The notes below the pieces were generated by a model. It was not told the DNA's origin. It saw nothing but the letters and a program-made list of their open reading frames with translations, and ran no database searches. From assembly GCA_021030915.1 (NCBI GenBank), contig JAGEMR010000283.1, positions 1-12,110 on the forward strand: a DNA stretch of 12,110 nucleotides. The letters are read 5' to 3'. This DNA is from Astrothelium macrocarpum. Its lineage: Eukaryota > Ascomycota > Dothideomycetes > Trypetheliales > Trypetheliaceae. A program made the translations under genes and the position numbers. Below, piece by piece: positions 1 through 7,584 of the stretch (position 1 is the first letter of the stretch; the number at the start of each line of letters is the position of its first letter).

Positions 1-1622
1 ATTTTTTCGAATTCTTTTTAATTAATAATTTTATAAAATTATTTATATTAAATATTTTTTTAAATTATATATATGATTTTTTAATTTTTTAATATTTTAT
101 AAATATTATATTTGCGTTTTCAAAAATACATATTCATTTAATTAAAAAAATAATTAAATATATCATTATTTATATATTTTTTATTATCTAATTTATAATT
201 TCAATAATTAATATTAAAAAATTTTTTAATAAATAAAAATTCATTTTTTAATAAAATTAAATTATTTAATTATTTATTAAAAATTAGAAAAAATTTACGA
301 TTTTTATTTATAAATAATTGATAAATGATTATTTAATAATATAAGTATTTTTAAATGAATATTTAATTTAAAAATTATAAAATCTGAATTCCAAAATATA
401 ATTTTAATTCTTTTAAATTTAAATTTAAATTTAATATTTGATTTTATAAAAATTTTAAAATAAACGGATTTAAATATAATAAAAAATTCGAATTTAATAA
501 TATAATTAATCATAATTTTAATTAATAAATTAATTTCATTATTATATATATATTTTAAAAATAAATATAATATAATATTCAATAATTAAAATAAGTAAAA
601 TAAATATATAAATATATTAATTAAAATAATTTTATTTTTATTATAAAATTTATTGAATTCGATTAATAAATAATTTTTACATTTATCAATAATTAATAAT
701 TAATATATATTTTTTGAATAATCTTTTATATATTTATTAAAATATTGAATTTAATCCAAATTTATTTTATTATCGATTTATTTATTAAAAATAAATTTAA
801 TAATCTAATTATCGAAAAATTCTGATTTTATAATTCAATTTATAAAATAATAGATATTTTAAATAATGATAAAAAATAGAATATATCAATTTTTAATATT
901 AATATATTCAATAATTATAATCTATTTCTGATTATTAGATTATATAAATTTGATTTTATCATATTTTTTAATATATATTATCATTATTAATATAATTATT
1001 ATATCTATCATAAAATCTATTTTATCAAAATTATAAATATTCTTTTTATATATTCCATATTTATTCATTATATTATATAATAATTCAAATTAATCCGAAA
1101 TAATTTTTAAATTTTTTTATAATATTTTTTAATAATCATATAAATGATTAAATTTAATTTTAAAATCTGATTATATATCAATAAATCGTTTTATTTAATA
1201 TTTATTAATTAATTTATTTTGATACGATTTTAATAAAAAATTGGTCATATTTTTTATATTAAAAAGATATAATAAATATCCTTTTAAATTTTAATCAAAT
1301 ATATATTTAATTAATGATTATTTTTTAAATTAATCCAATTTATGATATTATAATTGAATTAATATATATTATTATCAATTATTTATTCTATCATTTAATG
1401 AATTCTATAAAATATTATAATATTTCGCAATTATATATTGATTTAAATTTTTATTTTAAAATTTTGCAAATTAAATTATATTAATAATAAAAATAATATT
1501 CTTTTTTTTAGTATAAATTGATATAATCATTAAAAAATTAGAACGCGATAAAAGTTTAAATGGTTTTCTGGTGCGGAAAGTGACCGACTGACTGATATGA
1601 CCGGCTGAGTGGTAAACCACGT
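1..1622 (-). mobile_element. A+T-rich, mutationally degraded transposon body (element B, truncated by window edge)
   Basis: This stretch is extremely A+T-rich; between 481 and 1200 I count 36 C and 19 G in 720 bases. No reading frame has a plausible protein: the one long open frame (304-582, minus) translates to Ile/Lys/Phe/Asn-rich low complexity, as expected from composition. At the right edge (1555-1622) the composition becomes ordinary and resembles a transposon end: read on the minus strand, a TA (1624-1623) is followed by ACGTGGTT and two direct repeats 17 nt apart. I infer a Tc1/mariner-pogo type DNA element inserted at that TA and then mutated C-to-T. The other end is not recognisable or lies outside the window. 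That the block is one element rather than several is inference. Confidence 0.5.
1581..1622 (-). repeat. Putative terminal sequence of element B with two direct repeats
   Basis: Read on the minus strand from the flanking TA at 1624-1623, the terminus starts ACGTGGTT. It contains two near-identical 10-mers, seen on the plus strand as GACCGACTGA (1582-1591) and GACCGGCTGA (1599-1608), whose starts are 17 nt apart. This short GC-normal island stands out inside A+T-rich DNA. Its first eight bases equal those of the element A terminus at 1979, and the 17-nt repeat spacing is also the same. Paired subterminal repeats are typical transposase-binding arrangements in Tc1/mariner elements. Confidence 0.5.
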
Positions 1623-1624
1623 TA

Positions 1625-1887
1625 ATATATATTCGGAAAGGGAATTTTTGCGTATCAAAATTAAGCATATATTAGATAAATATTTCTTTTTTAATAAAAA
1701 TAAATTTATGTGTTATTGATTGAATATCGTGTTGTAAAGGGGTATTGTAATAACGTCTTCGGAATGTATCTTTAGGAACCTCATATATACGAACAGCCGC
1801 ATAAACAGAACTGATTTGATTGATGTGAATTACATTAATAACAAGACAAATCCTACCTTCAGTATTAAATTGATTAATAGATCGCAT
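1625..1887 (-). pseudogene. Degraded pogo/Fot1-type transposase, N-terminal HTH region
   Basis: Starting at the ATG at 1887 the minus strand encodes about 70 residues that match the layout of a psq-type (Pipsqueak/CENP-B-like) helix-turn-helix. An amphipathic helix is followed by SSVYAAVRIYEVP, then KDTFRRRYYNTP, then a KFIFIKKEIFI segment. A TAA at 1674-1672 interrupts it; the same frame continues with LNFDTQKFPFRI, which matches the start of the second DNA-binding (CENPB-type) helix-turn-helix. The stop is consistent with CAA-to-TAA. Homology then ends abruptly at about 1625, at the putative element B terminus. The upstream extension of the open frame (1888-1977) has no ATG and is the terminal repeat read as protein. 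No catalytic DDE domain is present, so the fragment is non-functional. Confidence 0.65.
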
Positions 1888-1938
1888 TATAATAAATAAG
1901 AGGATAGAAGGTTGGTACGCGCGACGCGTGGTGGGGTC

Positions 1939-1979
1939 TGCGCACTCGCTTGTGTTGCGCACTCGCTTATGAACCACGT
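1939..1979 (-). repeat. Terminal repeat region of element A
   Basis: Two perfect copies of TGCGCACTCGCTT (plus strand, 1939-1951 and 1956-1968) start 17 nt apart, with the proximal copy 11 nt from the inferred element end at 1979. The terminus on the minus strand reads ACGTGGTT and is preceded by TA. The partner terminal repeat is not in the window. Confidence 0.6.
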
Positions 1980-1981
1980 TA

Positions 1982-2151
1982 CCTCATTGAAGCTAGACAC
2001 GATTAGGATTCGGCTCCGTTACTACAGGAAGCATGGACCCCTGGCCCCTCGCCCCTGACCTAGCTATGTCAGTGAAGGATTATCATCAGGGATCCCATCA
2101 GAGCTTGTGCCAGCTCAATCATCAATACTCCAGGAACATTCAGTCCATCCA
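1982..2151. promoter_or_regulatory. Short upstream region between element A and the 281-aa gene
   Basis: About 170 bp separate the inferred transposon end from the ATG at 2152. I see no convincing TATA box. In the frame of the gene the sequence is open back to a TGA near 2056 but has no ATG, so either this is 5' UTR or a short upstream exon was missed (possible acceptor CTCCAG near 2131). The promoter must overlap or adjoin the transposon end if transcription starts here. Confidence 0.3.
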
Positions 2152-2997
2152 ATGTCCGGAGGGAAGTTTTACCTTCTTCCGCCCTGGAGCACACTTCCTG
2201 TCACGGACCCTTACCAGTGGGTTGGACGTGTTGTCAAATCGTACGGCGACCCCAGTGAAAACTTCACGCCGGATAGCGTCCCTTCAGAGCTCAAGCAAAG
2301 CATCCGCGATGACTCGGGCTTTCGCCATGTACAAGAGGTCATCGACTCTCAGAAAGGAACTTCTATTGGAGCCATGCTAGCTGACATGCTAACTGTCAGT
2401 GCTTCCTCCAGCCACGGAGATACTCCTCAGTTCTCCACAGCAAAAGTTCGGAGGTTGAAGCTGCAACAAGAGGACCGTAATCGATCCAAGATCTTGGAAC
2501 TGGATGAGGTCAAAAGTCAGTTGAAGGACTGGCTTACAATGAAGCATCCTGCGTACCTCATCGTAGGAGTCCTTGTCGCCGATCGCATCCGCTATGCCGA
2601 GCAGTCGGGTATTGGAAAGGAGAATGAGCTGAAAATTAAACCTCCTTCCCAACTTGCCTCGCTTGCAGCAGGGTCTCCTGTAGCATTTCCAGACTTACTG
2701 AAAGTCGAAGTAGCCGATTCAGAGACACATAGGCGTGAGACGAATTTGACAGCCGTGGGCACGCGGATCTTTGCCATTGAGTATCGAGTACTCACAAAAA
2801 GACTATTGAGTACTTCCGGCAAGATTGATGTTAGGCCTGGCGGAATTCGTGGGGAAAGATCGTTCGGCGAGTCGGCTGGATCTGGCACTGAAGTTGAAGC
2901 CGAAAACCAGCAAAGCGAAGTTGTAGCTGATCCTGATCCTTTGGCCGACGTGATAGAGGAAGCCGATCAGTGGTGCTTTGATATGGGTGTTGATTGA
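2152..2997 (+). CDS. 281-aa fungal protein of unknown function; weak gasdermin-like layout
   Basis: This is an intronless frame of ordinary codon use between two degraded transposon regions. The longer open frame from 2107 starts at a GTG; the first ATG is at 2152, where the protein opens MSGGKFYLLPPW, so I take 2152. Residues 6-12 (FYLLPPW) lie near the N-terminus. A hydrophobic strand-like segment, HPAYLIVGVLVADRI, spans 132-146. After a polar, variable stretch comes GTRIFAIEYRVL at 203-214. The tail (about 246-281) is acidic and probably disordered. No signal peptide or transmembrane helix is evident, so the product is probably cytosolic. From memory, a fungal family with an N-terminal LPP motif, a 'YxxxG' strand and a 'FAxxYRV' strand exists, and the order resembles fungal gasdermin-like cell-death proteins. 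That link is inference at low confidence. A protease gene, the usual partner of fungal gasdermin genes, is not visible nearby. Confidence 0.75.
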   Translation: MSGGKFYLLPPWSTLPVTDPYQWVGRVVKSYGDPSENFTPDSVPSELKQSIRDDSGFRHVQEVIDSQKGTSIGAMLADMLTVSASSSHGDTPQFSTAKVRRLKLQQEDRNRSKILELDEVKSQLKDWLTMKHPAYLIVGVLVADRIRYAEQSGIGKENELKIKPPSQLASLAAGSPVAFPDLLKVEVADSETHRRETNLTAVGTRIFAIEYRVLTKRLLSTSGKIDVRPGGIRGERSFGESAGSGTEVEAENQQSEVVADPDPLADVIEEADQWCFDMGVD

Positions 2998-3618
2998 ATA
3001 ATGCAACAGTGTCCTGACTATAGATAAGATTATCTCATACCTGCAAGGAACGATAAGCCCTGCTTACTTTTCTTCCAGAGCCTCAATTAGGGACAATTAC
3101 AGCCAGGGGAAACAAGACATTTGCTGCTCACAGCTGATTATGTGAGGGAAGGAGCGGGTTGGGTCATGTATTGCCCACCATCTCTACCACTAGCAGCTTG
3201 GATAACTTTCTTCCTTAGCTTACTACAATAGATTCGTATCAGTCCATCTGCCATAACAGATTAAACCTGTCCAAATGCATTCGACGCTTAGATTTGTTAT
3301 TCTATAATAATACGCTTTTGGGGGAGTATATTGTTGTTGCTTCAAAATGCTTCAAAATGCTTTAAAATGCTTCACGCGTGGTCACAGCCTCATGGTGACT
3401 TATAAGTTTTCTATCTGGTCCACAAAGCTTATCCAAACTCAATATTGGCACATTACCCGGTGCCTCTCCGAATTGACAATGTGGCTGTAAACCGCCGCTC
3501 AAGACAGCTTTTAGCTACCGAATTATAGAACATTGGACAAATTGTAATTAACGAAAATCACAAGACCAGGCATGAGATTCTTCACCTTTTAACGGGCCGG
3601 AGCCTCCGGCCGGCTTCC
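2998..3618. other. Non-coding island with short repeats downstream of the 281-aa gene
   Basis: Composition is ordinary but no frame is credible. The stretch holds a 14-bp palindrome, AGATAAGATTATCT (3022-3035), 25 bp past the stop codon and containing two opposed GATA motifs. It also holds the 10-bp tandem repeat at 3339-3369 and a GC-rich palindrome, GGCCGGAGCCTCCGGCC (3595-3611, one central unpaired base). The first 200-300 bp should include the 3' UTR of the gene ending at 2997. No tRNA-like B box was found. Confidence 0.4.
3339..3369 (+). repeat. 10-bp tandem repeat (GCTTCAAAAT), three copies
   Basis: Three successive units read GCTTCAAAAT, GCTTCAAAAT and GCTTTAAAAT, followed by a broken fourth beginning GCTTCA and running into CACGCGTGGTCAC. 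The third unit differs by one C-to-T. It lies outside the A+T-rich block and outside any coding frame. Confidence 0.8.
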
Positions 3619-3670
3619 ATAGGAGTCAACGCCATCTTCTGCACGGCCCACATTTCTGCACACCCGAATT
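3619..3670 (+). repeat. Left inverted arm (52 bp)
   Basis: It begins ATAGGAGTCAACGCC and ends CACACCCGAATT. It matches the reverse complement of 5711-5762 at 51 of 52 positions; the difference is T at 3635 where the other arm has C, in the context ApC. The boundary with A+T-rich DNA follows within about 30 bp. Confidence 0.9.
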
Positions 3671-5654
3671 AATTCTCACCACCAAATCTTTGAATATAAT
3701 TATTTCAATAATAAAAATAAATAATAAAATGAAATCAAAATTAATTAATAATTCTAATTTATATATTTTATTTGAATCATTAATTTTGATTTTTATAATA
3801 TAATGGAATTTATAAATATTATTTTGAATAATTTGAATAAAAAACCGCTTTTATTTTATTTAATATCTTCTCATTCATATATATAATATTCTGAATTTTA
3901 TTTAATATTTTTTATTGAATTTATTGATTCTGTTTATTTTATTATGATTCGAATTTTAATTATTTATTTATTATTCGTTATTTAATTATTTTTTATTTCT
4001 ATCATTATTGAATAATTTATTCTTTTTTCCGTTATTATTGAATTTTTTTATAAACGCGTTTTTATTCTATTTTTTATTCAATTTCAATTTATTTTTTAAT
4101 TTATTATTATATTTTTTGAATATTCTTTTATTTTTTTTTAAATTATTCTATTTTCTTCTTTTGTTATTATATTTTATGAATAAATGTTATTTTATTGGAA
4201 TTATAAAATATTATTCCATCATATTCAGAAGATATTTTTAATTATTTTTATTAATTTATTCATTATTTTTGAATTTTAATCATTTCTTTTAAATTATAAA
4301 TTTCTATTTTTAAAAAATGATTTTCAATATTTTATTAAAAAAGAAATATTTTAAATTTATCAATTCTTTTTTATAATGATGAATTTAATTGATTATTAAT
4401 ATATTTACGAAATCGTTTTTATTCATTTATTAAAATAATAATTGAAGAATCTGAATTAAAAATTTAATTCGAATTTTTTCGAAATTATTGATTATTAATT
4501 TAATTAAATATTATTAATAAATTAAATGATTGAAATCCAATTTTAAATTATTCATTTTCAATATTTTAAAATGTAAATATCTTTTTATATATCTTTTAAA
4601 ATAATAAAAAAAAATCAGTTTTAATAAATAAAAATAGATTTTATATATATTAAATTCAATTAATGACCTGAATAAATTCACGTTCAGCGATTAAAATCAA
4701 TAAATAGAATAAAAAGAATAAATAATAACCAGAATTCGTTATTTATAATAATAATTGAAAAATTTTATAATAAAATAAAAATCATGATTATTTATTATAA
4801 ATAATTTTCATTTAAAATTATTATCAATTTTATTTTTAATATTTTTATTAAATATTTTTTTGAATCAGATTAATCCAATTTTATTATTTATTTAATCTGA
4901 TGAAAATAATATAAAATTATATTTATAAATAATAAAATTTATATATTAAAATCATGAATTTTATATAATATTGGATTGAATATTATAAATGAATAAAAAA
5001 AATAAAATTTTTCTATTTATAACGATTATAATAAAAATAATAATTTATAAATAAAAATCATTTATATCTGATTTTTAAAAATAATTTTATTCATAAATTA
5101 TTTTATTAAATATATAATAATATTTTATAATTTGATTCATAATAAAATTTTTTTCATTCATATTATATATATTATAAAATGAAATACAATATTGAATAAT
5201 TTTAATTTTTATTTTTCAAATTATTAATAATAAAATAATATATTTTAATAATTCATATTATATTAAAATATAATTGAAATTGAATATAATTATTCGTTTT
5301 TTTTATATAAAATTAAATATAATAAAAAATACTGATTTTAATAATAATTAATGATATTGAATAAAATGATTTATTCATTTTTTTTCAATTTTTTTTTTAT
5401 CAATATTAATAATAAAATTCCGAATCATTTGAATAATAGATAGAATATTATAATTTATAAATATATTAATTCTTAAAATTAAAATAAATTTCTGATATAA
5501 TAAAAATTTGATGATTATTTTATGAATAATAATTATATGGGATTTGATAAAATTTTTATAATGATGTGATAATATTGAAGGATTGATTTCATATTTTTTA
5601 ATTATCTGAATATAATTAGAATATTTTTACGTATCCGTCTCAGTAATCGTTACA

Positions 5655-5894
5655 TCAATTGGGTTCATATTGATGGTGTAATTCGTATTTGAATTCGTGG
5701 GGTTGATCAAAATTCGGGTGTGCAGAAATGTGGGCCGTGCAGAAGGTGGCGTTGACTCCTATCCGAGCCGAAGTGCGGTAGCCTCCCTTTCGAAGTCTCA
5801 TCGCGGCCAATCTATTAGTGAAAGGTGGCTTCATTTCAAACAAACCCCGGAGCGATTGACGAGAGTGGTTGATTCTGATGGTACTTGCAAGCAA
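5655..5894 (-). other. Open frame of 79 codons spanning the right arm; probable repeat remnant
   Basis: The minus strand is open from 5894 to 5655, but the first codon is TTG, not ATG. The first ATG lies about 20 codons in, in LFEMKPPFTNRL. The translation looks non-random (SLRGLFEMKPPF, RLRKGGYRTSARIGVN, HISAHPNFDQPHEF). The segment encoding GVNATFCTAHISAHPN is duplicated in the left arm at 3619-3670. I do not recognise the product. It could be a fragment of a dispersed repeat or of a gene captured by the element. I do not call it a gene. Confidence 0.3.
5711..5762 (-). repeat. Right inverted arm (52 bp)
   Basis: This is the inverted copy of 3619-3670 with a single difference. It lies inside an open minus-strand frame that continues outward to 5894, so this copy carries more undamaged flanking sequence than the left one. 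Confidence 0.9.
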
Positions 5895-6301
5895 CAGGAG
5901 CGTTCCTGAAAGTCTGGCTTCTTATCTCTGGGAGCTACTTTCGTTCATGTATGCGACGGTGAGCCTCAAGTAGATATGCACCTATGCCTCCATATTTATT
6001 TTGCTACTCCCCAAATGCAATATGGGTCCGCTACGTTTTCTTTCTTTTTTCTTTTTTTCTACATCTCTTCAGGATTGACGGTTGTTAAAGGTGGATATTG
6101 CGCATCAAAATCTATTGTGTGTCCACATTATTCAACGTCATTCTCATTGCAAATGTCTAACTATGAGCATGCCGTCAATTAAAGTCCGTCATACGATCTT
6201 CTTGGTCATATCGTGTAAGGGAAAACGGCTCTGTGGGAAATTCTTGGTGTAACAAAGCCCGGGAAGACTGTTCCGGGGCGCATCAAGTTGTTGTGAGTGG
6301 T
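5763..6301. other. Intergenic region, 3' of the 388-aa gene
   Basis: No credible gene. The plus strand holds a long pyrimidine tract (about 6036-6060, C/T only) followed by CATCTCTTCAG, which resembles a 3' splice site but has no exon I can attach. A short stem-loop is possible at 6257-6279 (GCCCGGGAA and TTCCGGGGC, one mismatch, 5-nt loop). The part nearest 6301 should contain the 3' UTR and poly(A) site of the minus-strand gene. Confidence 0.4.
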
Positions 6302-7584
6302 TTAGTTTGCGGTAGCAACACAGCGCCTGTGTCTTCCATCCATATCATCAGAATCACTGACTAATAGTTTACCTACTAGATCTCCCTTCATGTCATTAGT
6401 AGCTATCAACATTGGGTGTTCACACACATACCACGAGATGATCGAGAGACTTTAGTTTTAGCGACAAAGAAAACACCGGGCTCACGGCCTTTGGTCAGGT
6501 ACTCTTGACTGTATACCATCAAAGTGTCTTCCAGATCGCTATCGTCATCGATTGTCCATTCTCCCATGCTACTTTTAGTACAAAGCTGAAGGTCTTCACC
6601 CTGGTTGAGCTCGATAAACTTGGCAAGAGAACATTTGAGCTTTTCCAGAGACACATCATTGGTATACTGGTCGATACCAATGGATCGTTCAGTTCGCCGA
6701 AACCGCCAAGCTGGTATATAGAGGAAATTGTCACCGTACGTGAACTCGATGAGAAGGTTGTTGTATCGAAAGATGCCGGTTGGTGAGAATAGAAGTTGTG
6801 AAACTGTTGATGCCTGTGAGGGTACTGTAGTAGTCACGGGCATTGTTGCTTCACACGGCGCATTTGAAGACTCCGAAGCGCTGGCTGGTGGAGGAGCAAT
6901 GACGTTCAAAGCACATGGGTTATCAGTTGACGAAGATCTGCCTCTCTTGCGTGGGTTATCTTTGCCGTCTCTGGTCGGCAAGTTACGTGACCGTTTGTGA
7001 TTTGTTTGGTATATAATCCTATACGCCAGCATTTCACAAATTCGGTCCCAATTTGGAGGTTTTCTTGGCAGATTTGTCGCTTCGGTCGAAAACTCAACAT
7101 CGTAATGTTCCATGAATGCTTTGACCAAATTCTTTGTGGTATCAGAACCCTCTATGCCCTTACCGAGCGATCGAAAATCGACGCCCTTTTCATCACATTC
7201 TGCATGCAACTCGATGTACGCAAGAGCCTGCCTTTCCATGCCTTGAAATGTTTTTGAACTGATCTGGAGCGCCGCACAAATAATTTTTTCGGACACATGG
7301 CTTCTCCTCTTACGTAAGAGTTCGTCATATTCAGTGTTCGAAAGTGGAGGGGGGACCTGTGTATCCTTTGCACGAATCATATTTGTGGTTGAAGAAGTAG
7401 CCAATGACGAATCAAAAGCGAATGTAGGTTGCCAAGCGTGAACTCGAGCTGATCAGACAAACGAGCGAGAAGTTAGTAGTAGCCGGTATTTTGAGTGGTA
7501 GGTCCTACCAAAATAAAGTGAGTGGGAGCGTGACGGTAGTTTCGACGGAGTGAGTGTGATGTGATGGGTGACATCAGCAAACAT
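6302..7584 (-). CDS. Probable nuclear protein of unknown function, 388 aa, three exons
   Basis: Exons on the minus strand are 7584-7509, 7448-6432 and 6375-6302 (1167 nt, in frame). The central open frame reaches 7404, but that codon is TTG. Its first ATG is 7380, giving a shorter start if the upstream intron lies in the 5' UTR. Splicing instead adds an ATG exon at 7584 in the same frame. Residues 1-60 look disordered. Residues 60-180 are mostly helical and charged, with SEKIICAALQISSKTF and NWDRICEMLAYRIIYQ. A bipartite basic cluster (KRSR at 177-180, then PRKRGR at 191-196) suggests nuclear import. A Pro/Ser/Thr linker follows. Residues 250-358 look like a beta-rich domain with GEWTIDDDSDLEDTLMVYSQ then VFFVAKTK, a pattern recalling PB1/ubiquitin-like folds (inference). 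Without the last splice the frame stops at 6406, 13 codons after position 6444. I do not recognise the family. Confidence 0.7.
6376..6431 (-). other. Predicted intron 2 of the 388-aa gene (56 nt) with tandem acceptor
   Basis: The donor is GTATGT, a strong fungal 5' splice site, and a branch-like GCTACTAATGAC lies about 20 nt before the acceptor TAG. The acceptor is duplicated (TAGTAG), so splicing at either keeps the frame and adds or omits one Val. Removal opens a further 24 codons ending in TAA at 6304-6302. If retained, translation stops at TGA 6408-6406. Confidence 0.65.
7449..7508 (-). other. Predicted intron 1 of the 388-aa gene (60 nt)
   Basis: The 3' part holds TACTAAC, a perfect branch-site consensus, then a pyrimidine-rich stretch and CAG. 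The donor GTAGGA is weaker. The spliced frame joins an ATG exon to the main frame with no stop. The donor lies inside a 13-bp palindrome (7497-7509). The branch and acceptor are well supported; the exact donor less so. Confidence 0.6.

Larger units (their letters stand above)
1625..1981 (-). mobile_element. 5' part of a pogo/Fot1-like DNA transposon (element A)
   Basis: On the minus strand the element begins after a TA (1981-1980) with ACGTGGTTCATAAGCGAG. It carries a 13-bp direct repeat, plus-strand TGCGCACTCGCTT at 1939-1951 and 1956-1968, then about 90 bp of leader and a degraded transposase start at 1887. TA flanking, subterminal direct repeats and a psq-type helix-turn-helix transposase are hallmarks of the pogo/Fot1 branch of Tc1/mariner. 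The element is cut at about 1624 by what looks like the end of another element, so the rest of A would lie beyond the left edge of the window. Confidence 0.6.
3619..5762. mobile_element. 2.1-kb A+T-rich block bounded by 52-bp inverted arms (degraded element)
   Basis: The arms at 3619-3670 and 5711-5762 are inverted copies with one mismatch in 52. Between them lies about 2 kb of extreme A+T (24 C and 21 G in the 420 bases at 4261-4680). Inverted arms around mutated repeat DNA suggest a DNA transposon or a composite insertion. I see no transposase motif and no clear target-site duplication: outside the arms only CGGCT is shared (3611-3615 and, inverted, 5766-5770). The open frames inside (for example 4008-4241 plus) are Phe/Leu/Asn/Ile-rich products of composition. 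The alternative is two fragments of a longer dispersed repeat that happen to lie head to head. Confidence 0.5.

Noticed and set aside
304..582. 92-codon minus-strand frame in the A+T-rich block
   Set aside because: Ile/Lys/Phe/Asn low complexity that follows directly from base composition; no motif.
1471..1620. Translation of the minus frame through 1620 as continued transposase
   Set aside because: Matching residues stop at about 1625; beyond that the peptide is the terminal repeat of the putative nested element read as protein.
1..1622. Mitochondrial or plastid-like DNA insertion because of the very low G+C
   Set aside because: No organelle gene, tRNA or rRNA is recognisable, and the block abuts transposon ends; repeat degradation explains it better.
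2033..2380. 115-codon plus-strand frame beginning at an ATG
   Set aside because: It overlaps the 281-aa gene in another frame and its Ser-rich translation looks like a shadow; the gene frame is longer and structured.
3310..3330. GGGGGAGTAT resembling a conserved 18S rRNA stretch
   Set aside because: Only about ten bases match from memory and flanking sequence does not; no rRNA gene is present.
4008..4241. 77-codon plus-strand frame rich in Phe and Leu, which could be mistaken for a membrane protein
   Set aside because: It lies inside the mutated block; its hydrophobicity is what T-rich DNA encodes by chance.
5976..6182. 68-codon plus-strand frame with ATG
   Set aside because: Low-complexity Phe run from a pyrimidine tract, no motif, and it lies in the 3' flank of the minus-strand gene.
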